Below the pieces are notes generated by a model, which made no database searches, had not been told where the DNA came from, and saw only the letters and a program-made list of their open reading frames with translations. From Pseudoalteromonas viridis (GTDB lineage Bacteria > Pseudomonadota > Gammaproteobacteria > Enterobacterales > Alteromonadaceae): DNA of 64,000 nt. The DNA lies in the NCBI RefSeq assembly GCF_017742995.1, contig NZ_CP072426.1, forward strand, positions 496,001 to 560,000, written 5' to 3'. Both the position numbers and the translations under genes were made by a program. Below, in pieces: positions 18,382-28,388 of the stretch; the first letter of the stretch is position 1; every line of letters starts with the position of its first letter.

Positions 18382-18666
18382 ATGAAAAATAAGCTAATTT
18401 GCTTTTTATTTACAATTTTATTGATTCCACTCAAAGGGACAGCCTTTGGCAACGAAACCAATCTCTACCTTGAACAACTTCAAAGCGTATGTTGGTATCA
18501 GGACTTAAGGTACTCAGAAGGATCTGTCATCAAACAGGCTGATAACCTCTATGTCTGTTCATACCGCTATCAAAACCAACCGCAAAGCCCTCTAATGTGG
18601 CTGAAGCTCGATAAGAACGGCGACCCCGTCAGAGTAGAAATGAAAGGCAAAATCAGGGTACACTAG
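18382..18666 (+). CDS. DUF1496 family secreted small protein
   Basis: A 94-aa exported protein with a signal peptide of about 22 residues. The mature part has the DUF1496/YnjH signature, a cysteine-containing CWYQDLRYSEGSVIK segment followed by a second cysteine in NLYVCSY; the two cysteines probably form a disulphide in the periplasm. Function is unknown. The start follows GGAG. It is followed by the VF530 gene 28 bases later on the same strand. Confidence 0.82.
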   Translation: MKNKLICFLFTILLIPLKGTAFGNETNLYLEQLQSVCWYQDLRYSEGSVIKQADNLYVCSYRYQNQPQSPLMWLKLDKNGDPVRVEMKGKIRVH

Positions 18667-18694
18667 CGACTTTTAACGAACGAACATAAGCAGT

Positions 18695-18943
18695 ATGAGC
18701 GAATCACAACCTAATAACCCGTTACATGGTATAAAGCTTCAGGACATAGTTGAGCGTCTCGTTGAGCAACTCGGGTGGGAAGCCATGGCTGAAGCGGTCA
18801 ATATCAATTGTTTCAAGAAGGACCCGTCAGTCAAGTCAAGCCTCAAGTTTCTTCGTAAAACCCCCTGGGCGAGAGAAAAAGTAGAGCAGCTCTATCTGGA
18901 TACATTCCATGGTTTTAGCTGGCCGGAGATTAAAAAGCCTTAG
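18695..18943 (+). CDS. VF530 family DNA-binding protein (DUF2132)
   Basis: An 82-aa protein of the VF530/DUF2132 family, recognised by [21 protein letters not shown], the [26 protein letters not shown] block and the terminal Y segment. Family members bind DNA in structural studies of the Vibrio fischeri protein, but the biological role is not known. Its stop overlaps the stop of the convergent binding-protein gene by 4 bases. Confidence 0.9.
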   Translation: MSESQPNNPLHGIKLQDIVERLVEQLGWEAMAEAVNINCFKKDPSVKSSLKFLRKTPWAREKVEQLYLDTFHGFSWPEIKKP

Positions 18944-19638
18944 TACAGGCGCTGGTAGGCAGCCTGAATACGCTGGATGATCCGCTTAGGCACTTTTTTG
19001 TTGCAGGCAAAATAGAGCTGAGTACTCATAGTTTCGATCCTCATCACCGGCTCAAGCTCGTGGCTCAAGGGTTCGCTTTTGCTCTTATGCTCGAACTGAG
19101 CATCGCTTAATATCACCAAGTCAACGATGTTTCTGCGTGTAGCCAGTAGCTGAAATACCTTATCAAAAGACTGGATCAAAAGCAGTTGCTGGCCTTCTAC
19201 GAACCCCTGGCTCTTCAGGTACTGGTGGCTAAAATTGTCACGGATCACGGCAATCTTATACTGCCTGGCTTGCTCCAGAGAATCGATGCGAATGTTTGCC
19301 GTCTTGAGTGCATAAAATGAGGTGGTAAAAGCGCCGATGGGAAACACCCATGAGAATAACGCATTGCGTTGCTCGCTCTTAGCAATAGAAAAGATACACG
19401 TATTTGGGTCTCGCTTAGCGCTGTTGTAAGACGTGCTCCAATTATCAATACTCAACCGATAATCAACCTGTGCCTCATTTAGCACAGCTGTCACCTTCTC
19501 GGCAGCATGACCAACCAGCTCCCCCTCGCCATTCACATACTGAAAGTGTGCGAAATTCTCGGTAACCAGGGTGAGTGTATAGGCATATGCACCTGCGTTA
19601 CCTAGCATCAGCCACGCGTAAACAAACCAGCGTACCAA
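18940..19638 (-). CDS. Transporter substrate-binding domain protein (SBP family 3)
   Basis: A 232-aa exported protein with a signal peptide (about 1-19) and a single amino-acid-binding-protein-like domain: [30 protein letters not shown] at the start, then the hinge segment with [25 protein letters not shown]. Orphan versions without permease or ATPase genes are abundant in Pseudoalteromonas and Shewanella, where their role is unclear. No transporter partner lies nearby. Confidence 0.8.
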   Translation of the reverse strand: MVRWFVYAWLMLGNAGAYAYTLTLVTENFAHFQYVNGEGELVGHAAEKVTAVLNEAQVDYRLSIDNWSTSYNSAKRDPNTCIFSIAKSEQRNALFSWVFPIGAFTTSFYALKTANIRIDSLEQARQYKIAVIRDNFSHQYLKSQGFVEGQQLLLIQSFDKVFQLLATRRNIVDLVILSDAQFEHKSKSEPLSHELEPVMRIETMSTQLYFACNKKVPKRIIQRIQAAYQRLY

Positions 19639-19753
19639 GCATCGCTCCTTATGAATTATTCAGACTGCAATTTTTAATATAGGAAAATATTCCAATACTG
19701 TGAATACAAAGGGTAGTTAAATTTTCGAGGCGTTAGAAAAAACAGGTGACATA

Positions 19754-19783
19754 AAACAAGAAAGAAGGCCGAAGCCCCCTTTC
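19754..19783 (-). terminator. Intrinsic terminator of the arginase-family gene
   Basis: On the minus strand GAAAGGGGGC pairs with GCCTTCTTTC (two G-U pairs) around a TTCG tetraloop, followed by TTGTTTT. It is placed 12 bases past the arginase stop. Confidence 0.85.
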
Positions 19784-19794
19784 TCGTGATTGTT

Positions 19795-20907
19795 TTAGCC
19801 TTTGTTCATGGCATCAATCAGGAACGCTGACAGCTTAGCGCCTTCGCGCAGTGTTGTTTCAGAACTAGACTGACCAGCCAAAGAGCTATCTGTAAATGGT
19901 GCAATCTCCATCATATCAGCGCCGGTGATAGGGAATTCTTTACTCAGTGCAGTCAGGATAGTCATTGCCTCATCCGGTGTCATACCGCCAGACTCAGGCG
20001 TGCCAGTTGCAGCTGCAAACTGTTCATCCAGCGCATCAATGTCGAAGCTCACATAAAGTTCATCAACTTTGTCTTCCTTAAGCTGTTGAATTACTTGCTC
20101 AACGATGGCGTCGGCACCTTGTTCGCGGATTTCATGAGCCCAATGCTGCTTAACGCCAAACGTTGACTCCCAATGTTGCTTACTCTTGCCGCTTGAACGG
20201 ATCCCAAACTGGATCAAATGGTGGGGCGCAGGCAAAAACTCCAGAATATGCGTACACCAAGAACCAAAACACAGATCAATCCCTAAACGCTCAACCAGCA
20301 GATCGGTGTGTGCGTCGAAATGAATGATAGCCGTACGCTTACCCTGCTCGCGTTTCGCTTTCAGATAGGCTTTAGTAAGCGGGTAGCTGATTGAATGGTC
20401 TCCACCGATGCCGAAAATGCCCTTTTCAGGATAATGTGCATAAAAGCCGTCACATACATCTTCAGTGATAGACAGCGGAGAAACGTGATACTCACTGTGC
20501 TCATCCTGGTAAAGTGCCTTCTGACAGTTGCTGATTGTGCCCTCGTTTAAATACTTATCATGAAGTAAGTGAGGAATAACGCGTACATCACCCAAATCAA
20601 ACGCACTAACTTGTGGTTGCTCGGTCAACAAAGTCGAACGAAGAAACAATGGCCCCCAGTTCGCGCCTCTGAGGATCCCGCCACCGCAGTCAGAGCTGAT
20701 CCCTAGAATAGCCGCTTTGTGTTCACTCTCGCCTAAAGTGTTTAATGATGCTTTCCAAAGAGGCTCAACGTTTTCTGTCTGTCCATAAAGCTTTTCACGT
20801 AGCGCTGCTTTTCTTTCCTTTGCGGTGTTGACGGTAAATACACCATCGCCCGGTGGACACAGACAGTTTTCTATTTTCTGATGAAATTTTGCTTTGCTAT
20901 CACTCAT
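19795..20907 (-). CDS. Arginase/agmatinase family (ureohydrolase) protein
   Basis: A 370-aa ureohydrolase-fold enzyme with all the manganese motifs: GGDHSIS, HFDAHTDL and SFDIDALDEQFAAATGTPESGG. Longer than classical arginase or agmatinase (about 300 aa), with an extra N-terminal segment of about 60 residues. The substrate (arginine, agmatine, guanidinobutyrate or formiminoglutamate) cannot be settled by eye. The ATG at 20907 is chosen because GAGGAGG lies at ideal distance; the open frame goes 30 bases further. No urease, arginine or histidine genes adjoin it. Confidence 0.9.
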   Translation of the reverse strand: MSDSKAKFHQKIENCLCPPGDGVFTVNTAKERKAALREKLYGQTENVEPLWKASLNTLGESEHKAAILGISSDCGGGILRGANWGPLFLRSTLLTEQPQVSAFDLGDVRVIPHLLHDKYLNEGTISNCQKALYQDEHSEYHVSPLSITEDVCDGFYAHYPEKGIFGIGGDHSISYPLTKAYLKAKREQGKRTAIIHFDAHTDLLVERLGIDLCFGSWCTHILEFLPAPHHLIQFGIRSSGKSKQHWESTFGVKQHWAHEIREQGADAIVEQVIQQLKEDKVDELYVSFDIDALDEQFAAATGTPESGGMTPDEAMTILTALSKEFPITGADMMEIAPFTDSSLAGQSSSETTLREGAKLSAFLIDAMNKG

Positions 20908-21130
20908 TGAGACCTCCTCAGTCAACTGCATAAACATGCCACACCACTACTTTAAGATTTATTGTCTGATTTGTTCAGTGATTTGAGTTAACTGACCTCA
21001 GAAATTAAAAACAAATCACGAGCAAACAAAAATAACTATTTATTTTCAGTTAGTTAAGAATTTGGCGTGGACTTTAAAATACTAAAATACATTGTGCTGG
21101 AGGTGGTATATCATGGCTGGGAGATAAGTC

Positions 21131-21167
21131 AACCGCCCTGCTACTGCCAAGCGCAGCAAGGGCGGTT
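21131..21167. terminator. Hairpin downstream of the DUF2189 gene
   Basis: AACCGCCCT-GCT pairs with AGC-A-AGGGCGGTT, a 12-bp stem with one bulge and a 12-base loop, 24 bases after the DUF2189 stop on the minus strand. No T-tract follows, so it may be a weak terminator or an RNA-protecting hairpin. Confidence 0.5.
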
Positions 21168-21190
21168 GAATATGCAGGCTAAGCGTTTGC

Positions 21191-21970
21191 TTATTCGTAT
21201 TTTCTCGGTTTTTTAGTCTTAATTGTCGCGATGTAACCGTGCCAACTTGCATAGGCCAGTAATGGCATAATCACAATAAATCCGGCTGTACCAGTCAAGA
21301 AGCCTATAATCACCAGCACACCTATGGTTGCGCCCCACACTATCATGGCTGCAACGTTAGATTTTACCGCATGTATCGAGGACACCACCGCGGTCATGAT
21401 GTCGACGCGGCGCTCCATCATGATCTGAGGTGTGAACGCCGAAATGGCAAACACAGTGACTACCAATATGCCACCTACTAAAGTGCCAAGCCCTAAAAAT
21501 GCCGACAGTTGCTCAAAGTTTGGGTTAGGCACATTAGGGTAAAGTGCATGGATCAGTGCAGCCAACCTCATCCAGACAATCATAATCACCATCAGCAAGA
21601 TGGCAAAACCCCACTCCCCCGCCGGGTTTCTGAACATAGATTTAAGGCTATGGCTTAACGTTGGTTTATGGCCTTTTTCGAGTTCCCAGGCTACATCATA
21701 CAAGCCAGCTGCAAATGCAGGACCTATCAATGCAAATGCAACAGCCGCCGGTAAAATTACCAGATGAGTTTCCACTTCAAACGCAAGCCACATGATGGCT
21801 GCAGGAATAGTTGTAAAAACCAGTCCATATATCAGACTTAGTAACGGTGCTCTGGCGATATCTTTAAATGCGAGAGCAAGCCAGTGAAACGCCACGAATG
21901 GGCTCAACTTGTTGCTTTCAAAACAGCGCGCAAACTCGGTGTGCTTGTCTATCGATTGTGTTGCAGGCAT
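21191..21970 (-). CDS. DUF2189 family membrane protein
   Basis: A 259-aa inner-membrane protein with about six hydrophobic helices (roughly 45-65, 68-90, 118-140, 155-178, 205-225, 228-248). The opening FHWLALAFKDIARAPLLSLIYGL is the DUF2189 signature. Similar proteins are found beside cytochrome or iron genes in other bacteria, but no function is proven. It is divergent from udp across a 319-base region. Confidence 0.85.
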   Translation of the reverse strand: MPATQSIDKHTEFARCFESNKLSPFVAFHWLALAFKDIARAPLLSLIYGLVFTTIPAAIMWLAFEVETHLVILPAAVAFALIGPAFAAGLYDVAWELEKGHKPTLSHSLKSMFRNPAGEWGFAILLMVIMIVWMRLAALIHALYPNVPNPNFEQLSAFLGLGTLVGGILVVTVFAISAFTPQIMMERRVDIMTAVVSSIHAVKSNVAAMIVWGATIGVLVIIGFLTGTAGFIVIMPLLAYASWHGYIATIKTKKPRKYE

Positions 21971-22289
21971 AGTAGGTTTTCCCCATTTGCTTCTCCTTAT
22001 TAAGGTTTAGAAGACAGTCGACAATGTTGCAAGCAATCGGTTAATTTGAATGGCTTCAGGCGTTACAATTTACCCCATAAGTGCGCCACTATCTTGGCAG
22101 TAATTAATAAGCAACCCTTTGTTTCAGGCCGTATTACACTTAAGACGACGGGTTTTTCTCTAATCTTGATAATATTCTCGATTGAAAAACATAATTGTAA
22201 CGCTCAAAGGCCAGTATAAGGACATTCGTCCTGTACTTAAATGTGGGTAAAACTGACCATTGGGCTTTAGAACTATACAAGGTTTATTT
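21971..22289. promoter_or_regulatory. Divergent intergenic region, DUF2189 and udp
   Basis: No coding potential is visible. It must hold the promoters of both divergent genes. On the plus strand a GATAAT-like hexamer lies near 22166 and a small AGGAC/GTCCT hairpin at about 22219-22232 is in the udp leader. I could not find a convincing CRP or CytR site, although udp is under both in E. coli. Confidence 0.4.
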
Positions 22290-23060
22290 ATGGAAAAGGT
22301 ATTTCACCTGGGTCTTTCGAAAGCAGATCTTAACGGTGCAACACTGGCTATCGTACCTGGCGATCCTAAACGTTCAGAGCGTATTGCTTCACAACTCGAT
22401 AACCCTAAATGTTTAGCTCAGACACGTGAATTTCACGTCTATCTTGGCGATATCAAGGGCCAATCTATTGTCATTTGCTCAACCGGTATTGGCGGCCCAT
22501 CTACCTCAATTGCTGTAGAAGAGCTGGCTCAACTTGGTGTAAATACTTTCCTGCGCATCGGCACAACTGGTGCTATCCAGCCACATATTAACGAAGGCGA
22601 TATCCTGGTCAGCACAGCGTCTGTACGCCTAGACGGAGCCAGCCAGCATTTCGCGCCACTGGCCTACCCGGCGGTTTCAGATTTCCATTGTACCGCAGCT
22701 ATGGTCGAGGCGTGTGATCAATTAGGTGTTACATATCATACCGGTATCACCGCTTCGAGCGACACCTTCTACCCGGGCCAGGAGCGTTATGATACTTTCT
22801 CTGGTTACGTACCAAAAGCATTTCAGGGCTCTTGTGAAGAATGGCAAAAGCTCAATGTTATGAACTACGAGATGGAATCGGCAACGCTGTTCACTATGTG
22901 TGCGGCGCTGGGCTTAAAAGCAGCGTGTGTTGCAGGCGTGCTGGTAAACCGTACCCGTCAGGAAATTCCGAACGTCGATCATCAGCTGGTTGAAAAAAAT
23001 GCAGTGTCTGTGGTTATCAAAGCCGCAGAGCTGGTACTGGAAAAAACAAAGCAGGCTTAA
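22290..23060 (+). CDS. udp: Uridine phosphorylase
   Basis: A 256-aa enzyme that splits uridine with phosphate into uracil and ribose-1-phosphate. It is close to E. coli Udp (253 aa) throughout: [21 protein letters not shown] at the start, [26 protein letters not shown] and the nucleoside-binding NYEMESATL. Start ATG at 22290 after AAGG; the open frame extends 30 bases further but those residues are not in the family. Its TAA lies inside the loop of a hairpin shared with convergent cdd. Confidence 0.97.
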   Translation: MEKVFHLGLSKADLNGATLAIVPGDPKRSERIASQLDNPKCLAQTREFHVYLGDIKGQSIVICSTGIGGPSTSIAVEELAQLGVNTFLRIGTTGAIQPHINEGDILVSTASVRLDGASQHFAPLAYPAVSDFHCTAAMVEACDQLGVTYHTGITASSDTFYPGQERYDTFSGYVPKAFQGSCEEWQKLNVMNYEMESATLFTMCAALGLKAACVAGVLVNRTRQEIPNVDHQLVEKNAVSVVIKAAELVLEKTKQA

Positions 23061-23071
23061 GCCTGCTTTGT
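23041..23071. terminator. Bidirectional terminator overlapping both the udp and cdd stop codons
   Basis: Perfect 11-bp stem ACAAAGCAGGC/GCCTGCTTTGT around TTAA (23057-23060). The TTAA is the stop codon on both strands: TAA of udp and TAA of cdd. On the minus strand six T follow (23041-23046), a strong terminator for cdd; on the plus strand the tract is weaker. Confidence 0.92.
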
Positions 23072-23926
23072 GTCTATCTGATAATATTGCAGCTCTAGCG
23101 CTTCGTTAAAGCTGCTTATCACCGCCTCTGTGACCGCGCGCTGATTCTCTCTTCCTTTTGTTTCCACCAAAGTGGCTCGCTCAATTTTTGCCTCAGCCAG
23201 TAATTCGCCACTCATCGCCAGCTGACTCAGTGCACTTTGCATGGGCGACAGGCTTGGGCTATACGCCGCATTCTCAACATAACGGCCATAAAAACGGCTG
23301 CCATCAGTCATTACCAGCTCAGCAGCAGCAATATTGTTTGTATAAGGCGCATAGACTTGGGTCAAGTGACTGATAAGTTCACTGGAAAGCCCGTGCGCAT
23401 CCGCAATATTGACTGGTGCACTGTTAAACAATGACTCCTGATTGCCCAAATCGGTTGGCCCAAAGTCTCCCGGTAACAGCTGAGATAAAGAGGTTTCGCC
23501 GCTTGGCAGTGTGATCTTAAGTTGCCTGGCATTACTCAGTTCATTCATAAACTGGCGACAGTAACCACAAGGTGCGGCGGTAATATCCAGACTGGTAATT
23601 TCCTTAGCCCCATTTAACCACGCATTGTTGATGGCGGCCTGCTCGGCATGCACCACCAGTGACAGCGCCTGGTGTGAAAACTCCAGGTTAGCGCCCAAAA
23701 AGTAGTGTTCGCTATGCTTATCATACGCTACAGCGCCGACCAGAAAAGAGGAAATAGGTGCCTGAGCAAAGCTGGCAGCATAGGGTAATAGCGCTTGTCC
23801 TAGCTGTTCTTTACTACAACCGAGGATGGTTTGAATGTGATTTTGAAGATCGAGGTTTAATACGCCTTTGGCGGTTTTACATACTTCCAGTATGGAAGGG
23901 TTTAGCTTGTTGTCAGTATCTACCAT
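23057..23926 (-). CDS. cdd: Cytidine deaminase (two-domain, E. coli type)
   Basis: A 289-aa enzyme converting cytidine and deoxycytidine to uridine and deoxyuridine. The zinc and catalytic residues are in HAEQAAIN (H93, E95) and PCGYCRQF (C120, C123), in the N-terminal domain; the C-terminal half repeats the fold without the zinc ligands, as in the E. coli dimeric type (294 aa). It feeds uridine to the convergently encoded Udp, a sensible salvage pairing. The genes overlap by 4 bases at their stops. Confidence 0.96.
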   Translation of the reverse strand: MVDTDNKLNPSILEVCKTAKGVLNLDLQNHIQTILGCSKEQLGQALLPYAASFAQAPISSFLVGAVAYDKHSEHYFLGANLEFSHQALSLVVHAEQAAINNAWLNGAKEITSLDITAAPCGYCRQFMNELSNARQLKITLPSGETSLSQLLPGDFGPTDLGNQESLFNSAPVNIADAHGLSSELISHLTQVYAPYTNNIAAAELVMTDGSRFYGRYVENAAYSPSLSPMQSALSQLAMSGELLAEAKIERATLVETKGRENQRAVTEAVISSFNEALELQYYQIDTKQA

Positions 23927-24007
23927 ATATCGTTATTATTCGCGCAGGTAAAGGCCTGCACAGCGCTGTTTTGCGCTTGTTTCATGGCAGACCAGTTTAC
24001 GCCTGAA

Positions 24008-24376
24008 TCAGCTTTTACTCAACCATTCCTTGGCACTTTTGAAGCACTCAAAATTCTCGGCATGAATACCAAAACGCTGCACCTTTTGAAGGAACAAATC
24101 ATGCATAAAGCCTTCAATCCCCACGACCCGAGCAATCTTCATATTTTTAACTTGGTGGGCAACTTTAGGCATAATATTGACCACGTCAATTGCTGCAAAT
24201 CTGTGCTCCAGCTCAGACACATCTACCAGCAACTTGCTACTTTGGTGTTTACTGGCATAGTTGTTAGCCGCCTTATAGGCATTAACAACATCATCCACCC
24301 CGGCTTTTCCTCTGAGGGTCATCATGATCAGGGTAGTGGTTTCATCATATGTGATACTGGTTGAAAGCGTTGACAT
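24008..24376 (-). CDS. STAS/SpoIIAA-like domain protein
   Basis: A 122-aa soluble protein with the SpoIIAA-like STAS pattern: ITYDETTTLIMMTLRG, then YASKHQSSKLLVDVSELEHRF, and a final FECFKSAKEWL helix. This group is widespread in Bacteroidetes and marine gammaproteobacteria and has no proven function. No kinase or sigma factor neighbours it. A gap of about 180 bases to ppc contains the ppc terminator. Confidence 0.75.
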   Translation of the reverse strand: MSTLSTSITYDETTTLIMMTLRGKAGVDDVVNAYKAANNYASKHQSSKLLVDVSELEHRFAAIDVVNIMPKVAHQVKNMKIARVVGIEGFMHDLFLQKVQRFGIHAENFECFKSAKEWLSKS

Positions 24377-24485
24377 TTCAGCCTCTGACTATTGCTTTAA
24401 TTAACGTTAAGCGCGTTTACAAGGTAGCAGGGGATTCTAGTTAATTAAGAATTGATGTCAACAAACCAATCATAAAAAACCAGAT

Positions 24486-24520
24486 AAAAAGAAAAAACCA
24501 ACCCATAAGGATTGGTTTTT
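24486..24520 (-). terminator. Intrinsic terminator of ppc
   Basis: On the minus strand AAAAACCAATCC pairs with GGGTTGGTTTTT around a TTAT loop (one G-U), with TTTTTTCTTTTT following. It starts about 38 bases after the ppc stop. Confidence 0.9.
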
Positions 24521-24558
24521 GTTATTGCAGAATAAACTCGCTATTGCAGCAAACAAAA

Positions 24559-27192
24559 TTAACCCGTATTTCTTATCCCTGCTGCGATCCCCATCATAGT
24601 GATCATCAATGCACTGTCGAGTTCATGGTTGGCTTTCTCTCGGGTCCGTTTAAGCAACTCTACTTGCAGTACATTCAGTGGATCAGTGTAAGGGTTGCGC
24701 AGCTCGATTGATTCGCGGATCCAAGGCTGTGCAGACAGCAAAGACCCCTTTGGCGCATACTTTTTAATAAATTGGGTCGCTTCTTTTAATTCACTGCGCA
24801 AGGATTGGCCCAGAGGTTGTAAGTCATCTGGCACCAAACGCGCATCATAGTATTCACTCAACCATAGATCTGTTTTACAAAACACCATTTCCAGCATTTC
24901 CAAACGTGTTCTGAAAAACGGCCATTGTTCACTCATCTCGCCCAACAGTTCCTCACCACAGGTCTTCACAACACTTTGAATGCCGGCCAAAGCGCCAAGC
25001 CATGCCGGTAACATCAAGCGGTTCTGACTCCAGGCAAAGATCCAGGGGATCGCTCTGAGGCTCTCAATTCCACCCTGTGGCTTACGCTTAGCCGGGCGAG
25101 AACCTAAAGGAAGCTTCGCTAGTTCAATTTCCGGAGTAGCCGCCCTGAAATAGGACACAAAGTCGGCATTGCCGCGAACAAAATCCCGGTAATGTTTGCA
25201 TGAGTGCTCACTCAACAGTGCCATAGCTGCACGCCAGTGGTCTTTTGGTTGTGGAGGTGGAAAAAGGTTATTCTCGATAATCGCACTGGCATATAATGAC
25301 AGGCTTTGGATAGCAACCGGTGTCAGGCCAAATTTAAAGCGGATCATCTCGCCTTGCTCTGTAACCCTCAAACCATGGCTCAAAGAGCCCGGAGGCTGAG
25401 AGCGCAGCGCCTGTGCCGCCGGTGCCCCACCCCGTCCTATGGTGCCACCGCGACCATGAAACAGGTGCATCTCAACCTGATATTTATCGCCCACTTCAAT
25501 GAGCTGCTCCATGGCAAGATACTGTGCCCAACCGGCTGCCATCATGCCTGCATCTTTGGCTGAATCCGAATAACCAATCATGACATACTGCTGCTGGCCT
25601 ACATGACCTTTGTACCAACTGGAGTCGAACAGCTGCTGCATAACCTGTTGTGCGTGATTGAGGTCATCAAGTGTTTCAAAAAGTGGTGCTACGGGCAATC
25701 TAAACGGGCAACCACTTTCCTGTAGCAACAGCTCTACCGCCAGCACGTCTGACGCTTCTCTGGCCATTGAGATAATGTAGATCCCAAGCGCAGCCCGGTC
25801 CTGAGCGGCAATGACAGAAAACGTATCCAGCACCTCCTGCACTTCCTCGCTGGGTTGCCAGTGTTTGGGCAACAAGGGGCGTCGCGACGATAGCTCAGAG
25901 AGTAAAAATGCCTGTTTATCCTGCTCAGACCATTGGGCGTAATCTCCCAGCCCCAGGTAGCGGGTCACTTCAGACAGTACATCGCTGTGGCGCCCTGAAT
26001 CCTGACGAATATCCAGTTTACACAATTGTACGCCAAAGCATCTGAGCCTGTGCATCACGTCCAGCAACATACCATTGGCGACCACTTCCATGCCACATTC
26101 CGTGAGCGACGAATAACAAACGCTTAATGGCGTCATCAATTGCATGGTTGAGCGTATCTTATCCTGGTATGAACTGGGCCGGGACTTAATCTTATGCTCT
26201 AAAAACAAGATTGTTTCATTGATATCGGCTTTTAGCTGCTTCAGAAGTGCGCGATAAGGTTCAGGATGATCACCTGTCAGCGCTTTGAGCGCTTTATTCG
26301 CAGGGGCCATCGACAACTCGGAGCTTAGCACATCCAAATCACGATAATACAAGTCCAGTGCCATCCAGCGACCATGGTCCAACACGCTTTGGGTCACCTC
26401 GGCAGTCACGTTAGGGTTACCGTCTCTATCTCCCCCCATCCAGGAAGCCAGGCTGACAGGAGCATAGTCCTCGGGAAGTGTGATACCAAGCTGCCCTTGT
26501 GCAAGCTGAGTGAGTGTGCGGGTAAATTTAGGCACCGCATCCCACAGGCTATTCTCGATGACCGCAAATCCCCACTTCGCTTCTTCCAGCGGCGTTGGCC
26601 GCTTATTTCTGATTTCGTTGGTGTGCCATGCCTGGCAGATCAACTGCTCAATTCGCGCGATGACCTCATTGCGACAAAGGCTATTATCCTGACATGCAGC
26701 AATGTCAGACAAACACTCGCTCAGCTCCACATGCTTGCTGATCAAAGTACGACGAGTGACTTCGGTCGGATGCGCTGTTAGCACCAACTCAATAGACAGG
26801 TTTTCGATAACCTGGGCGACCTTATGCTGATCTATGTTGCCCTGATTCACTTTCTTGGAGAGCTCAGACAAGGTGGTTTGCAGGGTATCGAAAGGGCCTT
26901 GCGGACAACCTGAATCGGAAATTGTATGCTGCTGCTCTGCAACATTAGCGAGGTTAAGAAAATGACTGAATGCACGACATACAGGCAGCAGCTCTTCATC
27001 AGGTAAAGACTGCAATGTTTCAATTAACGTGCCTCTGGCCTGCGTGTCGCCACCGCGAGATGATTTGGCCAAATGGCGGATCAACTCCACTTTTTCGAGT
27101 ACTTCTGGTCCCTGAGAGTGGGCGATGGTGGTGCCCAGCAACTCACCCAGCAGACTCACGTTGCGTTTCAATTCTGTATATTGCTGTTGCAT
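24559..27192 (-). CDS. ppc: Phosphoenolpyruvate carboxylase
   Basis: An 877-aa enzyme that carboxylates phosphoenolpyruvate to oxaloacetate and so refills the citric acid cycle. Length matches the bacterial family (about 880). Signature elements include [13 protein letters not shown] with the catalytic histidine, [14 protein letters not shown], and the [13 protein letters not shown] loop; the C-terminus ends in the usual RNTG. I chose the ATG at 27192, after GGGAGC; a further six codons upstream are open. The promoter region is divergent from the small-RNA gene at 27324. Confidence 0.97.
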   Translation of the reverse strand: MQQQYTELKRNVSLLGELLGTTIAHSQGPEVLEKVELIRHLAKSSRGGDTQARGTLIETLQSLPDEELLPVCRAFSHFLNLANVAEQQHTISDSGCPQGPFDTLQTTLSELSKKVNQGNIDQHKVAQVIENLSIELVLTAHPTEVTRRTLISKHVELSECLSDIAACQDNSLCRNEVIARIEQLICQAWHTNEIRNKRPTPLEEAKWGFAVIENSLWDAVPKFTRTLTQLAQGQLGITLPEDYAPVSLASWMGGDRDGNPNVTAEVTQSVLDHGRWMALDLYYRDLDVLSSELSMAPANKALKALTGDHPEPYRALLKQLKADINETILFLEHKIKSRPSSYQDKIRSTMQLMTPLSVCYSSLTECGMEVVANGMLLDVMHRLRCFGVQLCKLDIRQDSGRHSDVLSEVTRYLGLGDYAQWSEQDKQAFLLSELSSRRPLLPKHWQPSEEVQEVLDTFSVIAAQDRAALGIYIISMAREASDVLAVELLLQESGCPFRLPVAPLFETLDDLNHAQQVMQQLFDSSWYKGHVGQQQYVMIGYSDSAKDAGMMAAGWAQYLAMEQLIEVGDKYQVEMHLFHGRGGTIGRGGAPAAQALRSQPPGSLSHGLRVTEQGEMIRFKFGLTPVAIQSLSLYASAIIENNLFPPPQPKDHWRAAMALLSEHSCKHYRDFVRGNADFVSYFRAATPEIELAKLPLGSRPAKRKPQGGIESLRAIPWIFAWSQNRLMLPAWLGALAGIQSVVKTCGEELLGEMSEQWPFFRTRLEMLEMVFCKTDLWLSEYYDARLVPDDLQPLGQSLRSELKEATQFIKKYAPKGSLLSAQPWIRESIELRNPYTDPLNVLQVELLKRTREKANHELDSALMITMMGIAAGIRNTG

Positions 27193-27323
27193 AACATGCT
27201 CCCTGAACAATTTTCACTCACCCCAATATACTGACTCTACAGCAAAAAAGAAAAGATACTTTGATGACAAGCCAAAACGAAAAGTTATAAAAACACTTAA
27301 ACGCAATTAATTATCATTTAGTG

Positions 27324-27360
27324 TTGACATCACCAGTATCGTTAGTGATAATCATTCTCA
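27324..27360 (+). promoter_or_regulatory. Fur-box-overlapped sigma-70 promoter of a small RNA
   Basis: TTGACA (27324-27329), exactly 17 bases, then GATAAT (27347-27352). The 15-mer TGATAATCATTCTCA (27346-27360) covers the -10 and start region and matches the 7-1-7 Fur consensus TGATAATNATTATCA at all fixed positions but one. Iron-loaded Fur bound here would shut the promoter. No protein gene starts for about 300 bases downstream. Confidence 0.85.
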
Positions 27361-27529
27361 ATGAAGACCTAAACACCTCGTTGCTCTATTCTCCGTTTCC
27401 GGCTTCATTAACGTTGATCTGCCAAGGACTTTTCACAGGGGAAATTGGCTAACGTACTCATTTACTTGCTACATTGCTCATATCAGTGACGGTTGATATG
27501 TAACAGAAAAGCCCGAAAGGGCTTTTTTT
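27359..27529 (+). ncRNA. ryhB: RyhB-like iron-responsive small RNA
   Basis: A transcript of about 170 bases is predicted from a start near 27359-27361, 7-8 bases after the -10, to a strong terminator (AAAAGCCC-GAAA-GGGCTTTT plus TTT, 27507-27529). At 27466-27478 it holds TTGCT followed by ACATTGCT; E. coli RyhB has TTGCTCACATTGCT in its conserved target-pairing core, so the match is 13 bases with one base missing. Both are followed by an AGT a few bases on. The 5' end also shares GAAGACC with RyhB. Vibrio RyhB is likewise longer than the 90-base E. coli form. Expected role: under iron limitation it pairs with Hfq-bound mRNAs for iron-using proteins and represses them. No ORF with a ribosome-binding site was seen inside. 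Confidence 0.78.
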
Positions 27530-27656
27530 ATTTCGCTTCAATCGCTTATACTACTCATTTGGCATAATTACTAAGCAAAACCAGAATCGCACCGCAGTGC
27601 TATACTCAGCACTTGTGTCTGGTGGCACACAATCTCGGTTTTGAAGGAGAACGCAC

Positions 27657-28388
27657 ATGTGGCAAAAACTAACTTACGCACTGGCCTTTGCGGGTCTGCT
27701 TGCCAACACACCCGCTGCAAAAGCCGGGCTTGAAGAAGGTATTGCAGCCGCAAATGCCGGACAATTTGATGTCGCCCTGAAAGAGTTCAAATATCTGGCT
27801 GATATGGGGTATGCACCGGGCATCTACGAGCTGGCCAAAATGTATGAGGGAGGATATGGCGTACCCAGAAATCCATACAAAGCGGCTGAGCTGATGCAAC
27901 AGGCCGTCAAGCTGGGCAGTGCCGACGCGATGTTTTCACTGGCCGTTATGTACGATCAAGGCCAGGGCGTAAAAATCGACAAACAAAAAGCGGTTGACCT
28001 ATTTATGTCGGCTGCGAAAAAGAACTTACCTGCCGCGCAATTTAACCTCGGCGTGATGCATGCCAATGGTGATGGAGTTACACAAGACTATAATCAAGCC
28101 AGATTCTGGTACGAGCGTGCCGCTGCCAATAATTATACGCTGGCCATGTTTAATCTTGCGTTGCTTTATTATCAGGGTCTCGGTGGGGAGAAAAACGTTC
28201 AACGCTCATATATCTGGAATACGCTGGCCGAATATAACGGCTACCGTCCGGCATCAACCAGTCGCAGATTAGATGAAAAGAGTATGTCACGCTCTGAACG
28301 AGAAGATGCACAGGAGATTGCTGATACCATCTATCATAAAATTCAAGCTGGTACCTACATCGCGGGCTCGCAGATCACCGAAGACTAG
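27657..28388 (+). CDS. Sel1-repeat secreted protein
   Basis: A 243-aa exported protein with a signal peptide (about 1-23) and roughly four to five Sel1/TPR-like repeats of about 36 residues: APGIYELAKMYEGGYGVPRN, ADAMFSLAVMYDQGQGVKID, PAAQFNLGVMHANGDGVTQD and TLAMFNLALLYYQGLGGEKN. Such alpha-solenoids mediate protein contacts in the periplasm; the partner is unknown. The ATG follows GGAG. It lies about 130 bases after the small-RNA terminator and should have its own promoter. Confidence 0.88.
   Translation: MWQKLTYALAFAGLLANTPAAKAGLEEGIAAANAGQFDVALKEFKYLADMGYAPGIYELAKMYEGGYGVPRNPYKAAELMQQAVKLGSADAMFSLAVMYDQGQGVKIDKQKAVDLFMSAAKKNLPAAQFNLGVMHANGDGVTQDYNQARFWYERAAANNYTLAMFNLALLYYQGLGGEKNVQRSYIWNTLAEYNGYRPASTSRRLDEKSMSRSEREDAQEIADTIYHKIQAGTYIAGSQITED

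Noticed and set aside
21113..21127. Mini-ORF MAGR-stop with a good GGAGGTG site on the plus strand, followed by a hairpin at 21131.
   Set aside because: It looks like a leader peptide, but no plus-strand gene follows; the next gene on that side is encoded on the other strand. Coincidence is more likely.
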